Of a stretch of DNA of 64,000 nt, positions 52,695 through 61,360 are shown in pieces. The translations under genes were made by a program, and so were the position numbers. Below the pieces are notes generated by a model. It was not told the origin of the DNA and made no database searches. It saw nothing but the letters and a program-made list of their open reading frames with translations. Where the stretch lies: NCBI GenBank assembly GCA_028281665.1, contig JANQJK010000009.1, positions 1 to 64,000 on the forward strand. The letters run 5' to 3'. Positions within the stretch are counted from its first letter, which is position 1. Each line of letters starts with the position of its first letter. This stretch comes from Hyphococcus sp. (GTDB taxonomy: Bacteria; Pseudomonadota; Alphaproteobacteria; Caulobacterales; Parvularculaceae).

Positions 52695-53609
52695 TTAAAT
52701 AAAGTTCAAAAGCGACAGTTCGGTCGCGTCTGCGAGCGCCCGGGCCGAGGCCTGAATTACCAGTTGGTCCTGGTTCAGCCCGGAAAGAGCTTCAGCAATA
52801 TCAACGTCTTCGATCTCCGCCGCGACGATTTCGGCCAGCTCACGCGCCCGCACATTGCGTGTGACCGCGTCCGAGGCCTGTCCCTGGGCGACGGCGGAAA
52901 GGCCCTGTTCCTGATAAAGCGCGTCAGCCAGCTCTGCGAATCGGGCCGATTTCTCGATCAGGAAATCCCGCTGGGCGGCGGTCAGTTCTCCCTGGAACGG
53001 ACCGAGCGTTGTTTCAGCGTTTCCAAGTTCGCGCAGTTCGACAAAAAGATCCTGCGCAATCTCGCTGGCGAGGGCCCCGCCATCGACGAAAACGCCCTCT
53101 TCCACCGTAAGCGTCGTGCGTTCGCCTTCGTTGAACAAGGCGTCAATCGATCCCGCGGCTGCAATATCGCTCAGCGAAGCAGCGTTCACCGGCGGGCGGG
53201 CGCCGTCGGTTCCGCCGAAAACAAAGACGCCGCCAAAGTCGATATTCAGCGCCGTGATGATCCGTTGCGCCGCCACCTCTAAGTCAGGCAGGAGTTGTTC
53301 CGCATTGCCAGTGGCGAGCGTCCGCACGAACCCTGCGCGCGATTGCTCCACCCCATCGGCGACAGTCTGAAGACCCGACCCTTGCGTTTCCAGTCGCGTC
53401 AGCGCGATCGATGCGGCGTTTTCAAATGCGCTTGCGCGCGCGATAACGCCATCCGCCGAAACGAGGCGCAACGCGTCCGCGCCGTACTCGCCATAGGTCT
53501 GATACTTGTCGCCGGAGGACAACTGGATCTGTCTCGCCTGTGCGGACTCCTGCGCATTCTGAAACCCCTGAAGAAGGAGCTGCTGCATGCCGAGATCAGA
53601 AATGCGCAT
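52695..53609 (-). CDS. flgL: Flagellar hook-filament junction protein FlgL
   Basis: A 304-residue axial protein of the flagellin family. The N-terminus MRISDLGMQQLLLQGFQNAQESAQARQIQLSSGDKY resembles the D0/D1 helices (quoted parts: ARQIQLSSG and GADALRLVSADGV), and the C-terminus LSGLNQDQLVIQASARALADATELSLLNFI closes the D0 coil. It is exported through the flagellar type III apparatus and links hook to filament. It follows flgK by 12 bp on the same strand. Confidence 0.9.
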   Translation of the reverse strand: MRISDLGMQQLLLQGFQNAQESAQARQIQLSSGDKYQTYGEYGADALRLVSADGVIARASAFENAASIALTRLETQGSGLQTVADGVEQSRAGFVRTLATGNAEQLLPDLEVAAQRIITALNIDFGGVFVFGGTDGARPPVNAASLSDIAAAGSIDALFNEGERTTLTVEEGVFVDGGALASEIAQDLFVELRELGNAETTLGPFQGELTAAQRDFLIEKSARFAELADALYQEQGLSAVAQGQASDAVTRNVRARELAEIVAAEIEDVDIAEALSGLNQDQLVIQASARALADATELSLLNFI

Positions 53610-53621
53610 GACCCAATCTCC

Positions 53622-54977
53622 TTAGAGGATGCTCAACAGGGACTGGTAAAGCTCGTCAACCGCCGCAATGACGCGAGCATTGGCGTTGTAAGAACGCTGG
53701 AACAGGATCAGGTTCGATAACTCCTCATCGAGATTGACCCCGCCTTCCGATACGCGTCGGATCTCGATTTCCTCTGCAAACCGTTGCGCCGTTGCGCCCT
53801 GCTCCCCCGCAATGCGCGCCACGGCGCCGAGCTGCGTCACCGCCTCCGCCGCGGTTTGCACAGAAGCGCCGTTCCCGAGCGCTGCAATCGCCCCGGCCCC
53901 CGCACCGTCATTGGCGCCGCCCGGCTGGCCGGCTGACGGTCGCGCGATGGCGAGTTGCGACGGATCGCTCACAATCGCTGCATTCACCGAAAACGTCCCG
54001 TTCGCCTCAACAATCAGGGGCGACGTCGCGGGGCCCGTCTGGCCGACCGATGCGTTCAGCGCATAGGCGGCGTTGATGGCGTCCGCCGCGCTTCGGGCCG
54101 CATTGTCGACGACGCCCCGCAATGTGGGCAGCTCCGCATTGCGCAGTTGAAGCAGCCCGCCGATTTCGCCGCCGGTGATCGAGGCGTTGATGTTCGCGGT
54201 CGTATTCGAGAGCGCGCCGGATGTGGGATCAACGGTTGAAAGTCCGATCGTCGCTGTGGCGCCGCCGGCATAGGTGAGCGCCGAATAGCCGCCAGCGTTT
54301 GCGAGCAGGCGCCCGTCGCCGGTTGAAACCGTCACGCGGCCGTCGTCGCTGCGCGATACGGAAATATTGATAAGCGTCGAAAGCTCCGTCAGGCGCGCAT
54401 CGATCTCGTCGCCGGCGCCGTTTGAATCCGGCACGATCTGGTTGAGGTTAAAGATGTCTTCCAGCAACTGGCTGGCGCGGGCGGCTTGCGCCTCAAGCCG
54501 GGCGTCGGCGGCCGTTGCTTCCGCATCGATGGCGCCGAGGGTGCGCGAGAAGGCGGCGAAGGCGGCGTCGAGCTTTGAAATGGCGACTGCTTTTGCGGCT
54601 ACCGAGTTAGGTGCTGCGGAAAGCTCTGCGAAGGACGCATAAGCCTCGCTGAGTTTGGTTGCAAAGTCCGCGTTATCGCCAGGCGTTCCGAGCGAGGCCT
54701 CCACGCGCGCAAGCGCATCGGCGATCGCCGACAACGACGCCGCGTCAGACTGGCTGGCGAAGCCCGCGCTCTGGAGAAAACGGTTGGCGCCGGCGCGCGT
54801 GATTTCAACGGAGACCCCTGCGAACTGGCCGGGAATGGCGTCAGTGAAGAAGTTCGCTTCGCGGCGGGCGAAATCCGGCGTGTTGACGTTGGCGATGTTC
54901 TCTGACGTTGCGGCGATTGCAGCCTGATTGGCGAAGAGGCCGGAAACCGCGGTGTTCAAAGCGACCGTGAGGCTCAT
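53622..54977 (-). CDS. flgK: Flagellar hook-associated protein 1 FlgK
   Basis: A 451-residue hook-filament junction protein. It begins with the axial-family motif MSLTVALNTAVSGLFANQAA then ATSENIANVNTPDFARREA and ends NLILFQRSYNANARVIAAVDELYQSLLSIL, both typical of FlgK. A region between about 130 and 330 is the variable domain. Its ATG at 54977 lies 18 bp downstream of a palindromic GGCA-N5-TGCC element. It is first in the flgK-flgL pair and divergent from fliK. Confidence 0.93.
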   Translation of the reverse strand: MSLTVALNTAVSGLFANQAAIAATSENIANVNTPDFARREANFFTDAIPGQFAGVSVEITRAGANRFLQSAGFASQSDAASLSAIADALARVEASLGTPGDNADFATKLSEAYASFAELSAAPNSVAAKAVAISKLDAAFAAFSRTLGAIDAEATAADARLEAQAARASQLLEDIFNLNQIVPDSNGAGDEIDARLTELSTLINISVSRSDDGRVTVSTGDGRLLANAGGYSALTYAGGATATIGLSTVDPTSGALSNTTANINASITGGEIGGLLQLRNAELPTLRGVVDNAARSAADAINAAYALNASVGQTGPATSPLIVEANGTFSVNAAIVSDPSQLAIARPSAGQPGGANDGAGAGAIAALGNGASVQTAAEAVTQLGAVARIAGEQGATAQRFAEEIEIRRVSEGGVNLDEELSNLILFQRSYNANARVIAAVDELYQSLLSIL

Positions 54978-54995
54978 GGACGCCCTCCCCGAACC

Positions 54996-55008
54996 GGCAA
55001 AATTTGCC
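54996..55008. promoter_or_regulatory. FlbD (ftr-like) element before flgK
   Basis: GGCAAAATTTGCC, a near-perfect palindrome of the form GGCA-N5-TGCC with A/T centre, 18 bp before the flgK ATG. The same word recurs before fliF at 58635-58647. Confidence 0.55.
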
Positions 55009-55027
55009 CTTCCGGAAAATCGCTCCG

Positions 55028-55040
55028 GGCAGTTCTTGCC
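55028..55040. promoter_or_regulatory. Second ftr-like element before flgK
   Basis: GGCAGTTCTTGCC, again GGCA-N5-TGCC, 19 bp from the first copy, so the pair is spaced about three helical turns centre to centre. Confidence 0.5.
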
Positions 55041-55180
55041 GGTATGTGAGGCGCGCGGGCCAAAAACCCGAGACTTTGCGCGGCGTTCTTCATTCGCTCA
55101 TTCCGGTCATGCGAAAACACGGGGCTAGAATTGCAACCGGTTTGCCAGTCTCCCGGCGCCCGGCAGATTGCGCCTCATGC

Positions 55181-55193
55181 GGCAAGATTTGCA
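55181..55193. promoter_or_regulatory. Degenerate ftr-like element (enhancer candidate for fliK)
   Basis: GGCAAGATTTGCA differs from GGCA-N5-TGCC by one base. It lies 77 bp upstream of the sigma-54-like promoter of fliK, the usual enhancer distance. A further weaker copy lies at about 55162-55174. Confidence 0.4.
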
Positions 55194-55270
55194 GGCGGAT
55201 TTTTTCCGTATACGGCGGGCTTTACGATTCGTTAGGCATGGCAGGGCGCATGCTTCCTTGAAAACCGCAA

Positions 55271-55285
55271 TGGCGCGCCGCTTGC
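55271..55285 (+). promoter_or_regulatory. Sigma-54-type promoter before fliK
   Basis: TGGCGCGCCGCTTGC has GG and GC exactly 10 nt apart and matches TGGCACG-N4-TTGC closely. Transcription would start about 12 bp after the GC, near 55297, leaving a short leader before the ATG at 55315. Confidence 0.65.
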
Positions 55286-55314
55286 GACATTCGCACGCAA
55301 GTAAGATGTGACAT

Positions 55315-56193
55315 ATGACAGAAACCGCCGCCATAGGAACACCGCCGCTCCGCATCGCGCCGTCAACGCGCGGGAGCGAAGACGCGCCGGTGTTTTCATT
55401 CGCGTCCGCCGTCAGCGCCATGGAAACGCAGGCCGCGCGTTCGCTGGAAGCCCATGGGGCGACGCCGAATAAGACGGCAACGATTGGCGAAACCGCAACG
55501 CAGACGCGACAGGCGCCGCAAACGCCATACGCACAGAGCGAGCGCGCTGCGGCGACGGAACCGGAGAAAGCGCAATCGACAAAATCGGAACCTGCGACCA
55601 CCGGCGCCGCGACACAGCAACAAAGTGCTGCGGTCAGCGGCGCCGTGCAAGGCTCGCAAACCGTGGCGAACGCTATCGCGATAGCACCGCAAGTCGCGGC
55701 GGCGACAGCGCCGGCGCAAAGCGCTGTAGCCGTCGCCAAAGTTGACGCGCTCGCCGTGCGCGCTGCGGACATCGCAAAAGCCAGCGCGGCGAAAGAAGCG
55801 AAAGCGCCGGCGCCCGCCCACAAGCCGGACGCGCCGACACAGGACTTTGCAAAACTTCTGGCGCGCCGCCTCGACGCGGGCGCAACCCAGTTCGAATTGC
55901 GCCTCGATCCGCCCTCCCTCGGGCGCGTGGAAGCACAGTTGAAGCTCGGCGATGAGGGCGAAAACGTCCTGGCGCTGAAGTTCGAGCATCAGGCCGCGCT
56001 TGATCTGTTCGCCAACGACCAGGCGGCCCTGCGCAATTCGCTCGGCTCCGCAGGCTTCGAATTCGACAACAATAACGTCGTCTTCAAACTCGCCGATGAC
56101 GCCGACATGACGGCCGCCGCCAGCTCATCATCGGAATATGAACCGTTCTTCGCCGCGCCATGGTCAACCGGCGCCGTCGACATAAGCATTTAG
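55315..56193 (+). CDS. fliK: Flagellar hook-length control protein FliK
   Basis: A 292-residue secreted ruler of hook length. Residues 60-180 are low-complexity Ala/Gln/Thr-rich, as in FliK spacers. The C-terminal Flg_hook domain is clear: ATQFELRLDPPSLGRVEAQL and LALKFEHQAALDLFANDQAA. It precedes flgD by 10 bp and is the first gene of fliK-flgD-flgE, under the sigma-54-like promoter. Confidence 0.88.
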   Translation: MTETAAIGTPPLRIAPSTRGSEDAPVFSFASAVSAMETQAARSLEAHGATPNKTATIGETATQTRQAPQTPYAQSERAAATEPEKAQSTKSEPATTGAATQQQSAAVSGAVQGSQTVANAIAIAPQVAAATAPAQSAVAVAKVDALAVRAADIAKASAAKEAKAPAPAHKPDAPTQDFAKLLARRLDAGATQFELRLDPPSLGRVEAQLKLGDEGENVLALKFEHQAALDLFANDQAALRNSLGSAGFEFDNNNVVFKLADDADMTAAASSSSEYEPFFAAPWSTGAVDISI

Positions 56194-56203
56194 GAGACGC
56201 CTG

Positions 56204-56857
56204 ATGGACATCTCAACAATTGGAGCTGCGCAAACCGCATCGACGCGCGCTGCATCGCAACTGACCGCGAATTTCGATACGTTTCTGACGCTCCTAACGA
56301 CACAGCTGCGCAATCAGGATCCACTGGCCCCTCTTGATACGGAAAAGTTTACCGAACAATTGGTGCAGTTCGCCGGCGTCGAGCAATCGATCCAGACCAA
56401 CCAGCATCTCGAAGCCCTGCTCGCCCTGCAAAGCTCGTCTGACAACGAAACGGCGCTCGCCATGGTGGGACGCATCGCGACCGTTGAAAGCGATGTGGCG
56501 GCGCTGGCGGACGGCGGCGCGGAGTGGACCTACGCCCTGCCGCGTGACGCCGTAAGCGCCGAAGCGCAGGTCTTTAACGCCAGCGGCGCGCTGGTCGCGA
56601 CATTGCCCGCCGCAACCGGCGCCGGCTCACACGAAATTTCATGGAACGGCGAGCTTGCGAATGGCGCGCGCGCCAGTGACGGCGCCTATCGCCTCGTTGT
56701 GTCCGCCGTCGATGCCGATGAGCAAGCCATCCCGGCCGAGATTGCAACACGCGGCCTTGTGGACGCCGTCGCGTTCGCCGGCGGCGGCCCGGCAATTGAA
56801 ATTGCCGGCTTGCGTTTCGCCCTCGACCTTGTTCGCCGCGTCGATGCAGCGTCCTAA
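56204..56857 (+). CDS. flgD: Flagellar hook-capping protein FlgD
   Basis: A 217-residue cap for hook assembly. The family start is visible: NFDTFLTLLTTQLRNQDPLA, then LDTEKFTEQLVQFAGVEQSI. Later ALVATLPAATGAGSHEISWNGELANG and YRLVVSAVDADEQAI form the FlgD Ig-like domain. It lies between fliK and flgE with gaps of 10 and 21 bp. Confidence 0.95.
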   Translation: MDISTIGAAQTASTRAASQLTANFDTFLTLLTTQLRNQDPLAPLDTEKFTEQLVQFAGVEQSIQTNQHLEALLALQSSSDNETALAMVGRIATVESDVAALADGGAEWTYALPRDAVSAEAQVFNASGALVATLPAATGAGSHEISWNGELANGARASDGAYRLVVSAVDADEQAIPAEIATRGLVDAVAFAGGGPAIEIAGLRFALDLVRRVDAAS

Positions 56858-56878
56858 GTCCCATACGGAGTAACAACG

Positions 56879-58078
56879 ATGACATTCTCGGGTCTTTTCG
56901 CCATCGGTCTTTCAGGGGTCAATGCATACGCCTCAAGCCTCGAAGCGGTCTCGCAAAACATCGCGAACACGCAAACGACCGGTTACAAACGAGAACGCAT
57001 CGATTTTTCGACGCTCGTCACCAGCCTGACCCCCGATGGCGGGATTGAAGGCGGCGGCGTCGCCGCGACGGCGCGCACCCTCTTCGGCGAACAGGGCGCG
57101 ATTATCCGTACCGGGTCTTCAACGGACATCGCCATTGCCGGCGACGGGTTTTTTGTCGTCTCAGAATCCGCAGATGCGGGCGCACCGGTATCCTTCACCC
57201 GGTCGGGCGGCTTTTCTGCGCGCGAAGACGGCCTCCTCGTGAACGAGGCCGGATACTTCCTGCGCGCCGCGCCCGTTAATGGCGCGGGGGGCGCGGCGGC
57301 CGGCGCCCTCGCCGCTCTGGAAGCAGTGGATATCAACCAGTTTCCGACAATTGCCGCAGCAACGGACCAACTGACGCTCGCCGGCAATCTTTCCGCGAAT
57401 GCGCCCGCAGGCGCCGTTGTCGCCCAGCACTTTCAGGTTTTTGACGCCGACGGGACGGCGCGAACCCTGTCGCTGACGCTGACATCGACCGGCGGCGGCG
57501 CATTTGACGCCGTCGCCGCATTCGCCGACGGCGCGCAGGAAACGGTTGCGTCGGGAACGCTCGTCTTTGATGCAAATGGCCGTCTCGACGCTGATGTCTC
57601 AACGCTGCCCCTGTCTTTTTCGGCAAATTCTTCCCAAACAATTGACCTTAACATCAGCTCACTGACATCCGGTCCGGGCGCGACGCAGTTTACCACGTCG
57701 ACCGCTAATGGCGCAGCGTCAGGCGTCCTCACCGGTGTTGAGATTTCAAGCGACGGGCGCATCATCGCCCAGTACTCCAACGGCTTGACCCGCGACCTCT
57801 ATCAGATCGCCATTGCAAACTTTACCAACGCAGAAGGACTGGAAATCGGCGCATCGTCGACCTATCAATTAACGACTTCCGCCGGCGCCGTATCGCTCGA
57901 CAATCCCCAAACGGGACGCGCCGGCGCTCTTGAAGGAAGCGCGCTCGAAATCTCCACCGTTGAAATAGGTCAGGAGTTTTCAACGCTTATTGAAACGCAG
58001 CGCGCCTATTCGGCGAATACGCGCATCATTTCCGTCGCCGACGAACTTTGGCAGACGCTGACGCAAACGGCGCGATAG
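56879..58078 (+). CDS. flgE: Flagellar hook protein FlgE
   Basis: A 399-residue hook subunit. The N-terminus contains FSGLFAIGLSGVNAYASSLE and SQNIANTQTTGYKRERIDFS, the axial-protein motif; the centre has STDIAIAGDGFFVVSES; the C-terminus is FSTLIETQRAYSANTRIISV. It is on the short side for FlgE but complete at both ends. It is the third gene of the fliK operon. Confidence 0.94.
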   Translation: MTFSGLFAIGLSGVNAYASSLEAVSQNIANTQTTGYKRERIDFSTLVTSLTPDGGIEGGGVAATARTLFGEQGAIIRTGSSTDIAIAGDGFFVVSESADAGAPVSFTRSGGFSAREDGLLVNEAGYFLRAAPVNGAGGAAAGALAALEAVDINQFPTIAAATDQLTLAGNLSANAPAGAVVAQHFQVFDADGTARTLSLTLTSTGGGAFDAVAAFADGAQETVASGTLVFDANGRLDADVSTLPLSFSANSSQTIDLNISSLTSGPGATQFTTSTANGAASGVLTGVEISSDGRIIAQYSNGLTRDLYQIAIANFTNAEGLEIGASSTYQLTTSAGAVSLDNPQTGRAGALEGSALEISTVEIGQEFSTLIETQRAYSANTRIISVADELWQTLTQTAR

Positions 58079-58238
58079 ACGCGTTTCTGTGCCTTCCTGA
58101 AACAGATTTCACCGTCGCTGAAATTCACTAATAATCAACCACTTAGGGAAGCTTTTACCTTGACGCTTAGGCGTTCTTTAAAGCCGATTGCGTAACCTCA
58201 CCCCACGACCAGTTGCGTTTCCAGGGGATTTGTTCCGC

Positions 58239-58529
58239 ATGAATGCCGTTGTTAACTCAGTAGCGACGCCGCTCAAAAAAGACCCGTATGTCATCGGGCC
58301 TGACGGCACGCCGCTCACCTTGAAAGATTTGCCCCCACCGTCGACGAAGCGTTGGGTGATCCGTCGCAAAGCAGAAGTTGTCGCGGCTGTTCGCGGCGGA
58401 CTGCTGACGCTCGAAGAAGCGTGCGACCGATACACCCTGACGGTGGAGGAGTTTTTGTCCTGGCAGAAAGCCATCGACCAGCATGGCTTGCCGGGGCTGC
58501 GCGCAACGCGCGTTCAGCAATATCGGTAA
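58239..58529 (+). CDS. sciP: SciP-like CtrA inhibitor (DUF1153)
   Basis: A 96-residue helix-turn-helix protein of the DUF1153 family. In Caulobacter SciP binds CtrA and silences its targets early in the cell cycle. The core YVIGPDGTPLTLKDLPPPST, KRWVIRRKAEVVAAVRGGLL and EEACDRYTLTVEEFLSWQKA is well conserved. The ATG at 58239 is preferred over a TTG at 58188. A terminator follows at 58560-58590, so it is separate from fliF. Its position between flgE and fliF matches its role in flagellar cell-cycle control. Confidence 0.9.
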   Translation: MNAVVNSVATPLKKDPYVIGPDGTPLTLKDLPPPSTKRWVIRRKAEVVAAVRGGLLTLEEACDRYTLTVEEFLSWQKAIDQHGLPGLRATRVQQYR

Positions 58530-58559
58530 TCCCTCCTTAACTTCTTCACTCGTTTGAAG

Positions 58560-58590
58560 ACCCGCGTCGGCCCTGCCTTCGCGGGTTTTT
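58560..58590 (+). terminator. Rho-independent terminator after sciP
   Basis: ACCCGCG pairs with CGCGGGT across a 13-nt loop and is followed by a T run. It lies 31 bp after the sciP stop. Confidence 0.75.
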
Positions 58591-58634
58591 CTTTGCCGCA
58601 GGTCAATCCGCAACGGTTTCTTTACGACACATAG

Positions 58635-58647
58635 GGCAAATTTTGCC
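58635..58647. promoter_or_regulatory. FlbD (ftr-like) element before fliF
   Basis: GGCAAATTTTGCC, the reverse of the flgK element on the opposite strand, 53 bp before the chosen fliF start. In Caulobacter FlbD represses fliF from such a site. Confidence 0.55.
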
Positions 58648-58700
58648 GGGTGCGGCGCCGCGACCACCGTCATGGCGTCCCGAGCAACTGGCGAAGTGTC

Positions 58701-60344
58701 GTGAACGAGCTGACAAAATTCATTCAATCTTTCGGGCTGATGCGCCTCGGCGCCATTGTCGGCGTCAGTTTTGGCGTCGCCGCAGCGCTGGCGCTGATCA
58801 TGGCGCGGGTCGGCGCACCGTCGATGAGCGTTCTTTACGCCGATGCGACCTATGGCGAAGCGCAATCGGTGATTGCGCGCCTTGAGCAGGACGGCGTCGA
58901 TCACAAGCTGCGCGACCATGGCGGCCGCGTATCCATTCTCGCCCCCCGCAAGGAGGTGAGCCGGCTGCGTCTCGCGCTTGCCGCCGATGGGTTTTCGGTC
59001 GGCGACGGCGTCGGCTACGAGATTTTCGACAGCAACCAGACCCTCGGCGCGACGTCCTTCCAACAGAACATCAACCGACTGCGCGCCCTCGAAGGCGAAC
59101 TCGCGCGCACGCTCGCGACTATCAGCGGCGTTCGTTCCGCGCGGGTTCATCTTGTGCTGCCGGAGCGCGAACTCTTTGCCCGCGACAAGCAAACGGCCAG
59201 CGCATCCATTGTCGTCGATGCCCCCGGCGGTCTTGACGCCCGGTCGGTGCGCGCAATCGTCAACCTCGCAGCATCCGCCGTGCCCGCCCTTGATCCCGCT
59301 CATGTCACCGTGCTCGACGCCCAAGGCCGGCTTCTGGCCGCAGGCGCCGACAGCGAAAGCCCTGAAGCGGTCGCCGGTTCCGTCGAAGAAAAGAAACTGG
59401 CGGCCGAGGCGCGCCTGCGCCGGGCGGTTGAAGAAATGGTCGGCCGCATTGTCGGCGCGGAAAACGTTCGCGTCGAGGTGAAAGCCGATATGGATTTCAG
59501 CCGGATCACGGAGTCGAGCGAGATTGTCGACCCCGACAGCCAGACCGTTCTTTCAGAAACGACCGTTGAGGAAACGTCAAACCGGGTCGATCCGAGCAAT
59601 GCGAACGGCGTCTCGGTCGCCAACGCCCTGCCCGGCGCCGTCGCATTCGACGCGGCCGGACAGCCCTCGACAAATTCGACCCAGCGGATCGAGGAAACGA
59701 CCAACTACGAAATCACCAAGACCGTGCGCAACGCCGTGCGCGAGGAAGGCCTTGTGGTCAATCGCCTTTCCGTGGCCGTCGCGCTGAACGGCGTCACCGC
59801 TGCCGGGCCCGATGGCGCAAGCGTTTACGCGCCGCGCGATGAAGCCGAACTCGGTCGTATCGAAACGCTCGTGAAATCCGCCATCGGCTTCAACGAAGCC
59901 CGAGGCGATCAGGTTTCCGTCGTCGATATCCGTTTCTCACCCCTCGCCGCCGCGCCGGTCGCCGCCGCCGCGGCTGCCTCTGCAAACCAGTTGGCGCCCG
60001 CGGATATGATGCGCATTGCCGAGCTTGCCGCCCTCGCCATTATCGCTCTCGCCCTTGTCTGGTTCGTGTTGCGCCCGATGCTTGCCGGCGACAAGACTGC
60101 CGCGCGTCCTGCGGCGCCGGCGCCCCAAAAGGTTATCGCCGCGCCAACGGCAACGGCTGACGTTTCTGAAAATGCGGCAATCGCCTTCCAGGCCGAGCCC
60201 AGCGCAATCGATCAGCACATTGACCTTGCGCAGGTGCAGGGCCAGGTCCGCGCCTCGTCAATCAATAAGGTCTCGGAGATCGTGAAAGCCCATGCGGACG
60301 AATCCGCCGGGCTTCTGCGCACCTGGATGCGGGAGGCGTCATGA
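58701..60344 (+). CDS. fliF: Flagellar MS-ring protein FliF
   Basis: A 547-residue inner-membrane ring subunit. Two membrane helices flank the periplasmic ring-building domains: LMRLGAIVGVSFGVAAALALIM near the N-terminus and AELAALAIIALALVWFVLRP near the C-terminus. VHLVLPERELFARDKQTASASI and ARVHLVLPE are FliF markers, and SSINKVSEIVKAHADESAGLLRTWM is the FliG-binding tail. I chose the GTG at 58701; an in-frame GTG at 58650 would overlap the ftr-like element. It leads a run of coupled genes, overlapping fliG by 4 bp. Confidence 0.93.
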   Translation: MNELTKFIQSFGLMRLGAIVGVSFGVAAALALIMARVGAPSMSVLYADATYGEAQSVIARLEQDGVDHKLRDHGGRVSILAPRKEVSRLRLALAADGFSVGDGVGYEIFDSNQTLGATSFQQNINRLRALEGELARTLATISGVRSARVHLVLPERELFARDKQTASASIVVDAPGGLDARSVRAIVNLAASAVPALDPAHVTVLDAQGRLLAAGADSESPEAVAGSVEEKKLAAEARLRRAVEEMVGRIVGAENVRVEVKADMDFSRITESSEIVDPDSQTVLSETTVEETSNRVDPSNANGVSVANALPGAVAFDAAGQPSTNSTQRIEETTNYEITKTVRNAVREEGLVVNRLSVAVALNGVTAAGPDGASVYAPRDEAELGRIETLVKSAIGFNEARGDQVSVVDIRFSPLAAAPVAAAAAASANQLAPADMMRIAELAALAIIALALVWFVLRPMLAGDKTAARPAAPAPQKVIAAPTATADVSENAAIAFQAEPSAIDQHIDLAQVQGQVRASSINKVSEIVKAHADESAGLLRTWMREAS

Positions 60345-61360
60345 GCGCCAAAACCGTAACCGATCCCGATCAGCTGACCGGCGCGGAGCGCGCCGCCGTG
60401 GTCATGCTGGCGCTGGGAGAAGAGAACAGCAAGCCGCTCTGGGAAACCTTCGGCGAAGACGAATTGCGCGAACTCTCCCTCGCCATCACCAATCTCGGCG
60501 CCGTCACATCGGAAGTCGTCGAAAGCCTCTTGTTCGATTTCGTGCGCAATCTTTCTTCGACCGGGTCGATTACCGGGTCGATGGATTCCGCGCGCCGTCT
60601 CCTCAAAAACGTTCTGCCGGCGGATCGGGTCGATACGATCCTTGAAGACATCAAGGGGCCGGCGGGCCGCACCATGTGGGACAAGCTCGCCAATGTGAAC
60701 GAGCGCACGCTCGCCGGCTACCTGCGCAACGAACACCCGCAAACCGTCGCGGTCATCCTGTCGCGCATCAAGCCGGAACACGCCGCAAAGGTCATCGCCG
60801 CGCTGCCCGAACGCGACGCGGAAGAAGTCATGAACCGCATGCTGGCCCTCGGGCCGGTGCAAAAGGAAGTGCTCGACCGCATTGAGCAGACCCTCAAAAC
60901 CGAGTTCATGGCGAGCCTCGCCCGCACGCCGGAAAAGGACAGCTACGAGGCAATGGCAGAAATCTTCAACAATTTCGACCGCGCCACCGAACGCAAGTTC
61001 ATGGAGACGCTGGAGACCAAAAACCCGTCCGCCGCCGAACGGGTCAAGGCGCTGATGTTCGTCTTTGAAGACCTTGGTCGTCTCGACAGCGGCGACGTGC
61101 AGACGCTGCTGCGCCATATCGACAAGTCCGTTCTTGCAACGGCGCTGAAAGGCGCCGACGAGACGATGAAGACCGTGTTCTTCTCCAACATGTCCGAGCG
61201 CGCCTCGACGATCCTCAAAGACGATATCGAAATCATGGGTCCGGTTCGCGTGCGCGAAGTCGACCAGGCCCAGCAGAACATCGTCAACGTAGCAAAACGT
61301 CTTGCGGAAGACGGCGAGATTTACCTCTCCAAAACCCAGGGCGATGAGGTGATCTACTGA
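60341..61360 (+). CDS. fliG: Flagellar motor switch protein FliG
   Basis: A 339-residue rotor protein. The N-terminal FliF-binding part (LTGAERAAVVMLALGEENSK) is followed by the middle domain with the EHPQTVAVILSRIKPEHAAKVI motif, and the C-terminal torque helix region has KTVFFSNMSERASTILKDDIE with charged residues for stator contact. It overlaps fliF by 4 bp and fliH by 1 bp. Confidence 0.96.
   Translation: MSAKTVTDPDQLTGAERAAVVMLALGEENSKPLWETFGEDELRELSLAITNLGAVTSEVVESLLFDFVRNLSSTGSITGSMDSARRLLKNVLPADRVDTILEDIKGPAGRTMWDKLANVNERTLAGYLRNEHPQTVAVILSRIKPEHAAKVIAALPERDAEEVMNRMLALGPVQKEVLDRIEQTLKTEFMASLARTPEKDSYEAMAEIFNNFDRATERKFMETLETKNPSAAERVKALMFVFEDLGRLDSGDVQTLLRHIDKSVLATALKGADETMKTVFFSNMSERASTILKDDIEIMGPVRVREVDQAQQNIVNVAKRLAEDGEIYLSKTQGDEVIY

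Noticed and set aside
58257-59324. Minus-strand frame (355 codons) opposite sciP and fliF
   Set aside because: Shadow of two well-supported flagellar genes; no recognisable motif and no ribosome site.
60212-61117. Minus-strand frame opposite fliF and fliG
   Set aside because: Antisense to conserved FliG sequence; no domain.
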